The notes under the pieces are model-generated. The model was not told where the DNA came from and ran no database searches. It saw nothing but the letters and a program-made list of their open reading frames with translations. From Rhodococcus koreensis (lineage in GTDB: Bacteria; Actinomycetota; Actinomycetes; Mycobacteriales; Mycobacteriaceae): 64,000 bases of DNA. Location: positions 186,001-250,000 of the forward strand of contig NZ_FNSV01000004.1 in assembly GCF_900105905.1 (NCBI RefSeq), in the 5' to 3' direction. Of this stretch, positions 52,392 through 61,662 are shown piece by piece; the first letter of the stretch is position 1, and every line of letters starts with the position of its first letter. The position numbers and the translations under genes were made by a program.

Positions 52392-53483
52392 ATGTCAGCC
52401 GTCAGGTCGGTGAAACAACCCGGGGAGGGGGTTGGCGTTGTGGGAGGGAACCACTCACGAAGGGTGGGGACCGAATCGGACTTCTCGACACGTTCGAGCT
52501 TCTTTCCGGGCAACAGCATTCAGTCAAAGCTCCTGACGCACGCGTTGCGTGTGACCGTTAAGCCGGCGCTCGGCGTGTGGGCGCATATTCCGAGCGCACG
52601 TTGGACCGCGCGGGTGGTTGACCAGGCCGCGCGTGTGCTACCCGCGCTCGATGGGGTCGGGCATCGTCGTGTGCGCTTGACCGATTGTGACGCGGATTGG
52701 ATCCAGGCGCACAACGCCGACCTACACAGCGTGGTCCTCTACCTACATGGTGGGGGTTTCCTGACCGGTGGCCTCAATACGCATCGCCGTCTCGCTTCTC
52801 GGATTTCGCAGTCGGCCGATGCCAGCGTGCTCAGTGTCAACTACCGACTGATGCCCACCCATGCGATAGGGGATGCGGTCGCCGACGGGATCGCCGGCTA
52901 TCGCTGGTTGCTGGCACGAGGATTCTCCCCGACCCAGATCGTCATCTCCGGCGATTCCGCCGGCGGATATCTCGCGTTCATGGTGGCACTGGCACTCGCC
53001 GACCTGGATCTGCCGAGACCGGCCGGTCTGGTCGCATTGTCACCGCTCACCGACTTGGACCCGACCGTCAAGTTGCAGCATCCCGCGTCTGCACGATGTC
53101 CGATCCTTCCCAGTTCTGCGCTGGTGGCGCTGACCGCCCTCACCGAGCGCGTGGAGCACCGTACTCGTGGCGTCTCGGGACTGCCGTTGTCGCCCGTCAA
53201 TGCAGACCTGCGCGGGCTTCCGCCAGTACTACTTCAGGTCGGATCCAGAGACATGCTGTATCCCGATGCGCGGCTGATGTTCGAGTGCCTCACCGATGCC
53301 GGGGTTCCCGTCGCCCTCGAGATCTGGGACGGCCAGTTCCACGTCTTTCATGTGGCTGCGGATCTTCTGCCCGAGGCGCGCAGGGCAATTGAGCACGTCG
53401 CGGAGTTCATTCGCGCGGTGACCACCGCTCAAAACGGCGATTCGGCGCCGGACCCCCTCGATTCGGACCGCGAGATCGCGTGA
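52392..53483 (+). CDS. alpha/beta hydrolase, hormone-sensitive-lipase type esterase
   Basis: A 363-residue esterase. It shows LYLHGGGFLTGG (oxyanion hole), VISGDSAGGYLAF (nucleophile serine), SRDMLYPDA (aspartate) and QFHVFH (histidine), the full HSL-family triad. Such enzymes cleave short acyl esters; mycobacterial Lip proteins belong here. The start MSAVRSVKQP at ATG 52392 has GGAG five bases upstream. The N-terminal 45 residues are a poorly conserved lead. It is followed on the same strand by the SMR pair. Confidence 0.88.
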   Translation: MSAVRSVKQPGEGVGVVGGNHSRRVGTESDFSTRSSFFPGNSIQSKLLTHALRVTVKPALGVWAHIPSARWTARVVDQAARVLPALDGVGHRRVRLTDCDADWIQAHNADLHSVVLYLHGGGFLTGGLNTHRRLASRISQSADASVLSVNYRLMPTHAIGDAVADGIAGYRWLLARGFSPTQIVISGDSAGGYLAFMVALALADLDLPRPAGLVALSPLTDLDPTVKLQHPASARCPILPSSALVALTALTERVEHRTRGVSGLPLSPVNADLRGLPPVLLQVGSRDMLYPDARLMFECLTDAGVPVALEIWDGQFHVFHVAADLLPEARRAIEHVAEFIRAVTTAQNGDSAPDPLDSDREIA

Positions 53484-53643
53484 CACAGGTCGGTACGGCG
53501 ATGCTCTGGGATTGAATCCCGTACGGCAGATCGCTGCGATGTGACAGCAGATCTGTGTGAGCAACATTGTCGGCACGAGCCGCACAGGCGATTTTGCGTG
53601 GACGGGTACGGCAAATCCTCACGACGGATGGGAATCGATTTCA

Positions 53644-53958
53644 ATGGCGTGGCTGTTGCTTGTTATAGCGATTGTTCTCGAGGTTGCGGCTACGAGTATG
53701 TTGCCGCTCACGCAGGAGTTCACCCGATTTCGGGTGTCTGCGGCGGTGTTGGTGCTCTATGGGGGTGCGTTCTTTCTGTTGGCGAATGCGGTCAGGCAGA
53801 TCGACATCGGCGTTGTGTACGCGCTGTGGTCCGCGCTGGGGACGGCGGCGGTGGTTGCACTCGGCGTCCTCTTCCACGGAGAACGTGTCTCGCGGGTCAA
53901 GGTTGCCGGTCTGGCTCTCACCGTCGTCGGTATCGTCGCGATGAATTTTGGAGGTTAG
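53644..53958 (+). CDS. SMR-family multidrug efflux subunit 1
   Basis: A 104-residue, four-helix small multidrug resistance protein. The first helix carries the key glutamate (MAWLLLVIAIVLEVAATSML), followed by the G/W-rich third helix (YALWSALGTAAVVALGVLFHGE) and the usual end (GLALTVVGIVAMNF). SMR proteins export cations or guanidinium with proton antiport. The start is placed at ATG 53644 by family length. The next gene encodes a second SMR subunit, so this is probably a heterodimer. Confidence 0.9.
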   Translation: MAWLLLVIAIVLEVAATSMLPLTQEFTRFRVSAAVLVLYGGAFFLLANAVRQIDIGVVYALWSALGTAAVVALGVLFHGERVSRVKVAGLALTVVGIVAMNFGG

Positions 53959-53963
53959 GCGCC

Positions 53964-54335
53964 ATGGGTTGGTTCTACCTCATGGGTGCGGTTGTCGTGG
54001 AAATCTTTGCCACCACCGGCCTTCACTCGACTGACGGGTTCACGCGGCCGCTTCCGACGGTCGGGGTTCTCGCTGGATACCTCCTTTCATTTTTCTTCTT
54101 GTCGAAGGCGCTCAGATCGCTCCCTCTCGGGGTCTCGTACGCGTTGTGGTCGGCAATTGGCACCGCCTCTATTGCGGTGGTGGGAGTGCTGCTGTTCGGT
54201 GATGCTGTATCGGTTCCACGAGTGGCTGGATTGATATGCATCATGGCCGGTGTGGTCATTTTGAACATGGAGGCGGACCGTGATTCCAGGCCTACCGTGT
54301 CCGTGGACACCCTGCAATCGGTGGAGTGCGACTGA
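53964..54335 (+). CDS. SMR-family multidrug efflux subunit 2
   Basis: A 123-residue SMR protein starting five bases after the first subunit, with GGAGG inside the end of that gene. Helix 1 has the glutamate (YLMGAVVVEIFATTGLHST) and helix 3 the motif YALWSAIGTASIAVVGVLLFGD. A 20-residue cytosolic tail is extra. Paired SMR genes of this kind (as in EbrAB) work as antiparallel heterodimers. Confidence 0.9.
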   Translation: MGWFYLMGAVVVEIFATTGLHSTDGFTRPLPTVGVLAGYLLSFFFLSKALRSLPLGVSYALWSAIGTASIAVVGVLLFGDAVSVPRVAGLICIMAGVVILNMEADRDSRPTVSVDTLQSVECD

Positions 54336-54458
54336 ATTCACTCTCGCAGGGCGTGGGCCTTGTGATGACGTGCGAGCGTTCCCCGCGCGGAGGAAGGTCG
54401 ATCGTGGGCGGACTTCTCGTCGATGGTCCGGTTGGACGACTACGTGTGTGCTGTCATA

Positions 54459-56207
54459 TCAGGTCGGGGCCAGTAGGTTGGCGATGCGTGCGTCCTCGTC
54501 CAACAGTATTTGGGGTAGTCCGAGCTCCGTGCATTTCGCCGCGACCGGAGCCAGCACGGTGCGCGCTTCCGCGAACCGCTCGGCGACGGACAAGCACATC
54601 GCCAACAGCAGTTTCGCGCGGATGAGCGCCCGGGGTCTGGCCTGACTTTCGATGCTGAGCACGAGGTCCTTCGCCCGCGCGCAGGCATGCTCGATCTCCT
54701 CCGGGGAACCCTCGCGGAGTAGCAGTCTGATCGACGAATCTTCGTCGAGTTCGGATGTGATGGTGGCGATCCCGTCTGCTTGCGGGCGATACGCCGTCAA
54801 CGCCATCAACCGCGTGCGGATCTCGTCGCCGACGGGAAGCCCTGCGCGGATCCGCTCGTTGACCATCCGCGCGGCCAGACGTGGCAGCCGCAGCGATTCG
54901 GCAATTCTGGCGCCCTCGTCCAGCCGATTCTCGGCCTCCGCATGATGTCGGAGTGAGGCTTTGACCCGTGATCCGGTGCCGTAGGTGGCGAGCATGAATT
55001 CCACCAGCCCGCCGCCCTCGGAACCGAGTTTGTAGCTTTCGTCCAGGAGCTGTTCGGCCTCTGCGATCGTGCCCATCTCGTAGAGGAGCGCTCCGAGCAG
55101 AGCCCCGGCGAGTCGTGCCGCGTGGGCGTGAACCCCAGATTTTCCGGTCATCGCTACGGCGGAGCGGAAGTAGTTTTCTGCCGCAGGAATGTCGAGTTGT
55201 TCGTATGCCGCGGCGCCGGCCAGACAGTATCCGTACATCACACTGAAGGGGCCGCTGGTTTGTGCGTGATATGCGGCGGCCCAGTCCTGCCAACGGCGCG
55301 CTGCATCGAAGTCGAATGTGTAGAGGGCCACGAAGGAAGCGATGCTGCCGGCGCCCGACGCGAGGAAGGGCCGCACCGTGTCAGGGTGGTGCAAGCAATC
55401 GGTGACGAGTTCCTGTACCCCGGCGATCTCATCGGCAAAGAGTTTGCCGGATGCTTGGACGACGGCAGCTTCGACGCGAAGGGCGTGGATTGCAGCCTCG
55501 TCTACCTCGGTGTTCGTGAGTGCGGCATCGAAGAGATCGAGGGCAGCTCGCATCTGTCGTGGACGCTGCATCAGTATGTTCGCCCACGCGATGTTCAGTT
55601 GGAGTCGGGCACTTGTCACAGCAACGTTCGGGGGAAGTTTCGCGACCAGGCCGAGGAGGGTTGTCATCCGCGAGTCCTCGATGAGTGTCATGCCGCCGTC
55701 CTCGACCAGTCGAAGGGCGTGGTCGGTGTCGCCGGCGGCAAGTGCGTTGTCGACAGCCTCGCTGAGCATATTGTGGTCGGCAAACCAGTGCGCGGCGATC
55801 CGGTGAAGTTCTTCGCGACGGCCCGGATGGAGGCGTTCGAGGCGGCGATGAAGGAGATCGGCAAAGAGGTGGTGATACCTGAACCAGTCCCTGTCGTCAT
55901 CGATGCTTTGCAGAAACAGGTCTCGGCGTTCGATTTCCTCGAGCATCTCTTGGCCGGATGGAACGTGTGTCAGCAGGCCGGCGAGGTCACCGCAGATCTT
56001 CTCCGTGATGGCGGTGGACAGGAGGAACTCGAGGATTGTCGGCTCGAGCGTGCTCAGGACGTTCTCCACCAGGTATTCGTGGATGGCATGGTGGCCTCCG
56101 GAAAGATGCGCGATGAAGTCCATACGATCGCTACGCCCGCGTAGTGACAGGGACGCCAGTTGCAGCGCCGCGACCCACCCGTCGGTCGAGCTTCGAAGAC
56201 TGCTCAC
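54459..56207 (-). CDS. C-terminal part of a PknK-like kinase (MalT/TPR-type helical region)
   Basis: A 582-codon frame from GTG 56207 (VSSLRSSTDGWVAALQLASL) holding the MalT-like winged-helix stretch and a long all-helical TPR-like region (AAHWFADHNMLSEAVDNALAAGD; ARLAGALLGALLYEMGTIAEAEQLL). It overlaps the end of the kinase frame by about 77 bases and continues it in sense: LTLDDQEVSSLRSSTDGWVA is what the kinase should read next. One extra base near 56227 separates the two. As a separate protein it would lack kinase and ATPase. Confidence 0.75.
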   Translation of the reverse strand: MSSLRSSTDGWVAALQLASLSLRGRSDRMDFIAHLSGGHHAIHEYLVENVLSTLEPTILEFLLSTAITEKICGDLAGLLTHVPSGQEMLEEIERRDLFLQSIDDDRDWFRYHHLFADLLHRRLERLHPGRREELHRIAAHWFADHNMLSEAVDNALAAGDTDHALRLVEDGGMTLIEDSRMTTLLGLVAKLPPNVAVTSARLQLNIAWANILMQRPRQMRAALDLFDAALTNTEVDEAAIHALRVEAAVVQASGKLFADEIAGVQELVTDCLHHPDTVRPFLASGAGSIASFVALYTFDFDAARRWQDWAAAYHAQTSGPFSVMYGYCLAGAAAYEQLDIPAAENYFRSAVAMTGKSGVHAHAARLAGALLGALLYEMGTIAEAEQLLDESYKLGSEGGGLVEFMLATYGTGSRVKASLRHHAEAENRLDEGARIAESLRLPRLAARMVNERIRAGLPVGDEIRTRLMALTAYRPQADGIATITSELDEDSSIRLLLREGSPEEIEHACARAKDLVLSIESQARPRALIRAKLLLAMCLSVAERFAEARTVLAPVAAKCTELGLPQILLDEDARIANLLAPT

Positions 56208-57834
56208 TTCTTGGTCGTCGAGTTGTGAGTCCGTTGACGTCGACGAGGAATGCCCTGGATTCTGCGGTGTCGAAACGCATTGCCGTCGGCCCGATCTCGA
56301 CGAGTTCGTCGCGTACTCGCATGAGGCTCAGCGGGAGACCGGATTGGGATCGTGTTGCGACGATCACCTGGACGTGATGGCATCCGTTCTCGAGCAGGAA
56401 GTCCATTGCCGCCACAGTGTCGGAAGAGGTCACCCGGTGCCAGTCGTCGATCACAATGGCGATCGCGCGGCCGCCGTCGTGGATGTCGTTGATCAACGAG
56501 GGCAGCACATATCGCGCGGCATCTTCGTAGTGATCTTCGAGGATGCGCTCGAGGTCGGGCGCGATCGTGGGCAGCGCGGTGTGGATCGCCTTCACCAGGT
56601 GGGACAGAAACCAGGCGACGTTGTTGTCATCGCGGTCGATGGTGAGCCAGGCGACGGGCATTCCCTCGGCTATCAGAGCGTGCCGCCATTGGGAGGCCAG
56701 CGTGCTCTTACCGAAACCTGCGGGGGCGTGGATCACTGTCAGGCGCCGCCCAGCGCCGGCGCGGAGGGTCTCGAGGAGTCGTCGGCGCTCGACCAACGGC
56801 CGTGCCGAGGTCGGGGGACGAAATTTCGTGGCGGCGGTGGGCGGGGTGTTCGGGATTGCTGCCGGGGTCTTCGCCGGGGGAGCCCCGCCGGTGCCGGGCG
56901 GGGGCGAGGTGGCTCGGAACGGATCGGCGGGCATCGCCATCGCATCCATCTTCAGCCCGTGCAAGAGCTGCACCGTTCGAAGCTCGTTTCCGAATGCGTC
57001 GGCCGATGCTGGTCGATCGGCGGGATCGCCCGCCATGGCGTGTTCGATGGCGGTGCACACGTCATCGGGAATGCCGTGCTCACGCAGGTCCGGGATCGGT
57101 TGGTTGGTGACCCGCACGAACTGGGCAACCACCCCTTCCCGGGTGCGGCGCTCGAAGGCGGCGTGTCCCGTCATCAGGCAGAACAGCGTCGCACCGAGAC
57201 CGTATACATCGGACGCGGGACTCGGTGGTTGGCCCTTGAGCACCTCAGGGGCGGTGAAGGCGGGGGTGCCGACGACGCTGCCCGCGGATGTTTCGAAATC
57301 GCCCCCGATCCGGGCGATGCCGAAGTCGGTCAGTTGCGGCTCGCCGTATCCCGTGATCAGGATGTTGGCGGGTTTGATGTCACGGTGGAGGATGCCCTCA
57401 CGGTGAGCGGCCGCCAGAGCCCCGGCCAGTTTCACTCCGATCCCGAGCACGGTGGGCAACGGGAAGGGACCTTTCTGCCGAAGCAGGGTTTGGAGAGAAC
57501 CGTGTTCGTGGTAGGGCATCACGAGAAAGAGGGAGCCGTTCGCGGTGACGCCGACGTGGAGAATTTGGACGATGTGGGGATGGCTGGAGAGTTTGCCCAT
57601 GGCGCGTTGTTCTCGTACGAAGCGGGTGCGGTCGTCGGGTCCGACCTCGGAGGTCAGCACCTTGACGGCGACCGTTCGATCGAGGGAACGCTCGGTGCAG
57701 CGATAGACCACCCCGAATCCTCCGCGTCCGATTTCCTGTGCATTCTCGAGTCCGGCCATGTCCAACTCGGTGGCGATATCACGGCTCACATCGCGCTGAG
57801 TATTCGGCAGGTCGACTTCGTCGCACTCGTCCAT
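56131..57834 (-). CDS. pknK: PknK-like Ser/Thr protein kinase with AAA domain (frameshifted end)
   Basis: A 567-codon frame. Kinase domain: IGRGGFGVVY, VAVKVL, ILHRDIKPANI, LTDFGIAR, FTAPEVL, all key residues present (residues 25-290). After a proline-rich linker comes a MalT-like P-loop ATPase (HAPAGFGKSTLASQW, IAIVIDDWHRV). The order is that of mycobacterial PknK, a regulator of growth and secondary metabolism. The frame leaves the true sequence at about codon 535 (LVDVNGLT) because of one extra base near 56227; the rest is at 54459-56207. Together they would give about 1,120 residues, close to PknK's 1,110. Confidence 0.85.
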   Translation of the reverse strand: MDECDEVDLPNTQRDVSRDIATELDMAGLENAQEIGRGGFGVVYRCTERSLDRTVAVKVLTSEVGPDDRTRFVREQRAMGKLSSHPHIVQILHVGVTANGSLFLVMPYHEHGSLQTLLRQKGPFPLPTVLGIGVKLAGALAAAHREGILHRDIKPANILITGYGEPQLTDFGIARIGGDFETSAGSVVGTPAFTAPEVLKGQPPSPASDVYGLGATLFCLMTGHAAFERRTREGVVAQFVRVTNQPIPDLREHGIPDDVCTAIEHAMAGDPADRPASADAFGNELRTVQLLHGLKMDAMAMPADPFRATSPPPGTGGAPPAKTPAAIPNTPPTAATKFRPPTSARPLVERRRLLETLRAGAGRRLTVIHAPAGFGKSTLASQWRHALIAEGMPVAWLTIDRDDNNVAWFLSHLVKAIHTALPTIAPDLERILEDHYEDAARYVLPSLINDIHDGGRAIAIVIDDWHRVTSSDTVAAMDFLLENGCHHVQVIVATRSQSGLPLSLMRVRDELVEIGPTAMRFDTAESRAFLVDVNGLTTRRPRSEQSSKLDRRVGRGAATGVPVTTRA

Positions 57835-58054
57835 CGGTAGCTCAATCCTCTGTGTACTTCTACCTTATTGTGGCAGGTCAGAGGATGTTCCACGGCTGTG
57901 GGCCTCGGCATTCGGGGCGACGTCCGCCCGCAAGCGGCTCATGCGCACCTCCAACCATGTGATCCACCTCACATGCTAGCCCAGTGCGATTCGGTGCTGT
58001 TCCCAAATCCGACTGGACAGCCAGGGGTGGCGGCAGATCCCAACTGGTCAGCCG

Positions 58055-58657
58055 CTACCGACGCCGCATTCCCTCGAAGGTCAGGCGTAGGACTGCGTCG
58101 GCGAGATCCTCGGCTGATCCTCCAGCTCGCGGCCGGTGCCACTCGATGAGCGAGTTGATCATGCCGAACACGAGGCGGCCGGTGAGCGCGGGATCGATGC
58201 CTGGCCGAAGGTCACCCTCCTCCGCGGCCCCGACGACGAGGTCACGCACAAAGAGATCGAATTCCCGTCGACGGGCGAGGGCGCGGCGTTCCACGGGAGT
58301 GTTCCCACGAACGCGCAGCAGGAGGGTGACGTAGGGCAGTTCTGCGACCAGGATCTCGGCGGTGCGCCGGACGAGGTATTCGAGGCGGTCGATGTGTCGG
58401 CCGCTGGTGGCCTGCCGTTCGGTGGTGAGGGCGAAGAGTGCGTCGAGCGCCCGCGTCAACGCTCGCTCCAGCAGTTCGGGCTTTCCTGAAACATGTTGGT
58501 AGATAGACGACTTCGTGATTCCCAGCCGCTGGGCCAAGGCTTCCATGCTGGTGCCCTCGTAACCCTTGTCGTTGAAAACTTTCACGGTGACGGCGAGGAG
58601 GGATTCGAGGTCATAGCCGGGTCGGCCGGGCCGCTGAGCGGGGTGTGCGGTCGTCAT
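58055..58657 (-). CDS. TetR-family transcriptional regulator
   Basis: A 200-residue TetR repressor. The N-terminal HTH is clear (VFNDKGYEGTSMEALAQRLGITKSSIYQHVSGKPELLERA), followed by a helical ligand domain. ATG 58657. It is a candidate for binding the perfect palindrome at 61499-61530 between the oxidoreductase and fadA genes; TetR proteins often control beta-oxidation genes and respond to acyl-CoA. I see no similar palindrome in front of its own gene. Confidence 0.9.
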   Translation of the reverse strand: MTTAHPAQRPGRPGYDLESLLAVTVKVFNDKGYEGTSMEALAQRLGITKSSIYQHVSGKPELLERALTRALDALFALTTERQATSGRHIDRLEYLVRRTAEILVAELPYVTLLLRVRGNTPVERRALARRREFDLFVRDLVVGAAEEGDLRPGIDPALTGRLVFGMINSLIEWHRPRAGGSAEDLADAVLRLTFEGMRRR

Positions 58658-58821
58658 GGGTTACGGTCCTTCCCGGTGCGCCCGTGCGACATTGCTGTGC
58701 CCGTCGAGATCGTCTGCCATGTCCGTTTTCGCCAAGGTGATGGTGCTCTGGCTCCGCGGTTCGGCAGGGGCGCACTCCGGATGGTGGTCGAGCCCGTGTC
58801 GACGGATCCCCGGGTGCCGTC

Positions 58822-60165
58822 TCACACCACTCGCCGCGCTTTCATTCCGTCGAACACGGGAGCGATGCGAACCACGTCGCCGGTGGTGGGCGCGTGCACC
58901 ATTTTGCCGTTGCCGAGGTAGATTGCCACGTGCCCAGGACCGGCTGGGCCCCAGTTGCCGAACAGCAGATCACCGGGTCTGGCGTCGGCGAGGGGAATCT
59001 CGGTACCGACGTTCCACTGAGTTTCCGAGGTGCGGGGGAGGGATACGTTCTCTGTTGTTGCGGCGTGGACGGCGTAGGAGGTGAGTCCGGAACAGTCGAA
59101 ACCGCCGCCGGAGGGCCCGTTCACGTTGCCGCCGCCCCACACGTAGGGAAGGCCCAGATAACGCAGGGCGGCCTCGACGATCCGGCCGCCGACGCCTCCC
59201 CAGTCGCCGGACCCAGGGTCGAGGATCGACGCGAAGCGGGATTCGGCCGCGCGGATCTTCGCCACGTAGGGCTTTGTCTGATTCTCGTAGTCGGGGAGTC
59301 CTGAGGGCATTCCGCCCGATCGGCGGACGGCTCCCACGCCGGCGTTGTATCCGGCGAGTGTCAGGTCCAGCACGTCACCCGAGACGAGGCCGGCCTGCTT
59401 CCACGAATCGATCTCCTCGTACATGTCGCAGAGCAGATGTCCTGATGCCATGACCGAGTCGCCGACGGCGAGGACGTCCGCCTTTCCGTCGCCGTCGGCG
59501 TCGCGCCCGTATTTTGCCCAGGTGCCGGGCATGAACTGGCCGGGACCGCGGGCGCCATCCGGCGACACGGGCGCCGAGGCGCCGTATCGGAAGTTGTTCT
59601 CCGCCGAGTACAAGGCTGCCAGGACAGGGGCCTTGATGCCGTCGCAGATGCTTCCCGCCTTCTGAAACCAGGGGACGAATACTGCGATCGCCCCCAGCTG
59701 TGAGGCGGCCCGAGTGGGGGCGTCGTAAACGGTGGTGAGGTGGGAGATTTCGGAGACGGCAAGCGGCGTCGAGTCGAATTGTTCAACGGGGTCACCGTAT
59801 TCGGGGATCTTCCCGTCGGATTCGAATTCGGGTTCGTGCTCGGTGGCAGGAATATCGCCCGTGGTGTCACCGGTCGCGTCGGGTGGGGGAGGGGCGCTCT
59901 CGGGTGGTGGCGCGTAGGTTTCTATCGCATCTTGGAAGGCATCTGCGGTCTCGGTGATTGCTTGCTGTGCTGCGTCTTGCGCCTCGGGAGGTAGCTGCTC
60001 GACGGCGTCGTTGACCTGTTGCCCGATCGCGGGTGCGGCATCGGTGATCTGTTGTACCTGTTGGGTGCCATAGTCTTTCAAGGCCGGAGGCGCATCCGAT
60101 CCGTGTATCGCGCCGCCGAGCGCTGTGGCGACTGCGACAATGATCGCCGAAGGATCGACCGACAT
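58822..60165 (-). CDS. lytic transglycosylase/NlpC-P60 peptidoglycan hydrolase
   Basis: A 447-residue two-domain wall hydrolase. An acidic, helical lead (1-160) precedes an SLT transglycosylase domain (APVLAALYSAENNFRYGA, with the catalytic glutamate, then GPGQFMPGTWAKYG) and a C-terminal NlpC/P60 endopeptidase (GFDCSGLTSYAVHA with the cysteine, GHVAIYLGNG with the histidine). A clear signal peptide is missing. Such bifunctional enzymes open peptidoglycan, often for secretion or DNA transfer. Confidence 0.9.
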   Translation of the reverse strand: MSVDPSAIIVAVATALGGAIHGSDAPPALKDYGTQQVQQITDAAPAIGQQVNDAVEQLPPEAQDAAQQAITETADAFQDAIETYAPPPESAPPPPDATGDTTGDIPATEHEPEFESDGKIPEYGDPVEQFDSTPLAVSEISHLTTVYDAPTRAASQLGAIAVFVPWFQKAGSICDGIKAPVLAALYSAENNFRYGASAPVSPDGARGPGQFMPGTWAKYGRDADGDGKADVLAVGDSVMASGHLLCDMYEEIDSWKQAGLVSGDVLDLTLAGYNAGVGAVRRSGGMPSGLPDYENQTKPYVAKIRAAESRFASILDPGSGDWGGVGGRIVEAALRYLGLPYVWGGGNVNGPSGGGFDCSGLTSYAVHAATTENVSLPRTSETQWNVGTEIPLADARPGDLLFGNWGPAGPGHVAIYLGNGKMVHAPTTGDVVRIAPVFDGMKARRVV

Positions 60166-60435
60166 CTACTTCCTCCCGTGCTGTGACCCAACCCTGTGAA
60201 ATCTTCTGATGTGATCCAAGTCTCGACCACTGGGCGGCGATGTTCCTCACACCATTTGGGGATAAGGGTCCACCTTTGGAGAGATTCGCCGGGTGTCGTG
60301 TCGGGACTTCCCTTGCGGGCGGGACGCGCCCCTCGAATTGAACTGGCCGATCCCGCGACGATCGCGCCGGGTCGGTCCAGCGATGATGTCGCCGCCTCAC
60401 CAGGGTGACCGCGGGTGGGCGGTGGGTGTTGCGGA

Positions 60436-61482
60436 TCAGGGAGTTGTGGGCCGATTGTGGACTCCGGAGACAACCGTGCTCCGGGTCGCTGCGTCGAGGC
60501 CGTACGGGGTGTACAGGGTGAATCGGTCGATGATGCCGCCGAACCTGCGTGATATCTCGGCCGCGGCCGCGTCGGGCTCGCCGACGACCGCGAAGGTGCG
60601 CAGGACGGTGTCGTCGATCAGCCGGGTCATGGACGCCCAGTCGTCGATCTTGGACAGCCGGTGGAGCTCGGTCTGCAGATCACCCCAGCCGTGAAGGTCG
60701 AGGACCGCCCGGTACGCCGGTGTGGACCCGTAGAAGGCGATCTGTTTGCGCACGGCGGTTGCCGCTTCCTCGAATTGCCGTTCATCGGACCCTGTGACGA
60801 CGAGTCCGGGGTAGGACAGGGTGAAGTCCTCGAACGTCTTTCCGGCCTTGGCGAGGGCCGATTTGACCTGTGGGACGGTCACTTCCCGGAGATATCGTTC
60901 CGTGGTGAAGCCGTGTACGAGCATCCCGTCCGCGACCTCGGCGGCGACGGAGGTCATCTGCGGGCCCACGGCGGCGATCATCACTTGGGGCGGCCCGAAT
61001 TCGTTACGCGGAGGCCGGAACATCGGTGTCATCAGGGTGTGGTTGTAGTAATCCCCGCGGAAGTCGAGGGCTGTCTGGTTTTGCCAGCTCTCCCAGATGG
61101 CGTGGAGTGCCCTGACGAATTCCCGCATCCTCGGCGCCGGCGCGGACCACGGCATGCTGAACCGGCGCTCGATGTGCGGCTTGATCTGTGACCCCAGTCC
61201 GAGCGTGAATCTGCCGGAGCTGAAGGACTGCATGTCGTTGGCAACCGTGGCGAGAGTCATGGGATTGCGTGCAAATGCCACGGCGATGGCGGTGCCTACG
61301 TGGAGTCGGGGTGCGTTCTCCGCGGCGAGCAGAAGCGGTAGGAAGGGGTCGCGACTGACTTCCGTCGACCACACCCCGTCGAAGCCGGCCCGTTCCGCGA
61401 GTCCCACCTGCTCCTGTATCTCGTGGAGACTTGCCCCGGCCGTCCCGTCGATGGATCCGCCTATGTTGCCGTCGATCAGCAT
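60436..61482 (-). CDS. luciferase-like (LLM) F420-dependent-type oxidoreductase
   Basis: A 348-residue LLM-class flavin/F420 oxidoreductase with the TIM-barrel pattern: [60 protein letters not shown] and the end [11 protein letters not shown]. In mycobacteria and rhodococci such proteins mostly use F420. It diverges from fadA across the perfect palindrome and is probably co-controlled with it. Substrate unknown, possibly lipid-derived. Confidence 0.88.
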   Translation of the reverse strand: MLIDGNIGGSIDGTAGASLHEIQEQVGLAERAGFDGVWSTEVSRDPFLPLLLAAENAPRLHVGTAIAVAFARNPMTLATVANDMQSFSSGRFTLGLGSQIKPHIERRFSMPWSAPAPRMREFVRALHAIWESWQNQTALDFRGDYYNHTLMTPMFRPPRNEFGPPQVMIAAVGPQMTSVAAEVADGMLVHGFTTERYLREVTVPQVKSALAKAGKTFEDFTLSYPGLVVTGSDERQFEEAATAVRKQIAFYGSTPAYRAVLDLHGWGDLQTELHRLSKIDDWASMTRLIDDTVLRTFAVVGEPDAAAAEISRRFGGIIDRFTLYTPYGLDAATRSTVVSGVHNRPTTP

Positions 61483-61498
61483 CCGAACTCCCTACACT

Positions 61499-61530
61499 CC
61501 AACATCCAGTCAGGGTTGACTGGATGTTGG
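61499..61530. promoter_or_regulatory. perfect palindromic operator between oxidoreductase and fadA genes
   Basis: CCAACATCCAGTCA (61499-61512) and its exact reverse complement (61517-61530) flank GGGT. Fourteen-base perfect arms in a divergent promoter region are typical of a TetR-family operator. It lies 17 bases upstream of the oxidoreductase start and about 130 before fadA. Confidence 0.8.
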
Positions 61531-61662
61531 TTCGACGATACCGTGAGCGAACGGTCGGCGACAGTGGTTCGACCGCAGGTTCTTCACTTCGTCCCCTGTG
61601 GCTCTGCGCGTCTCGCAGATCGCGTCCCAGGGGAATTCGTTCACGATCCGAGGAGAGTTGCC

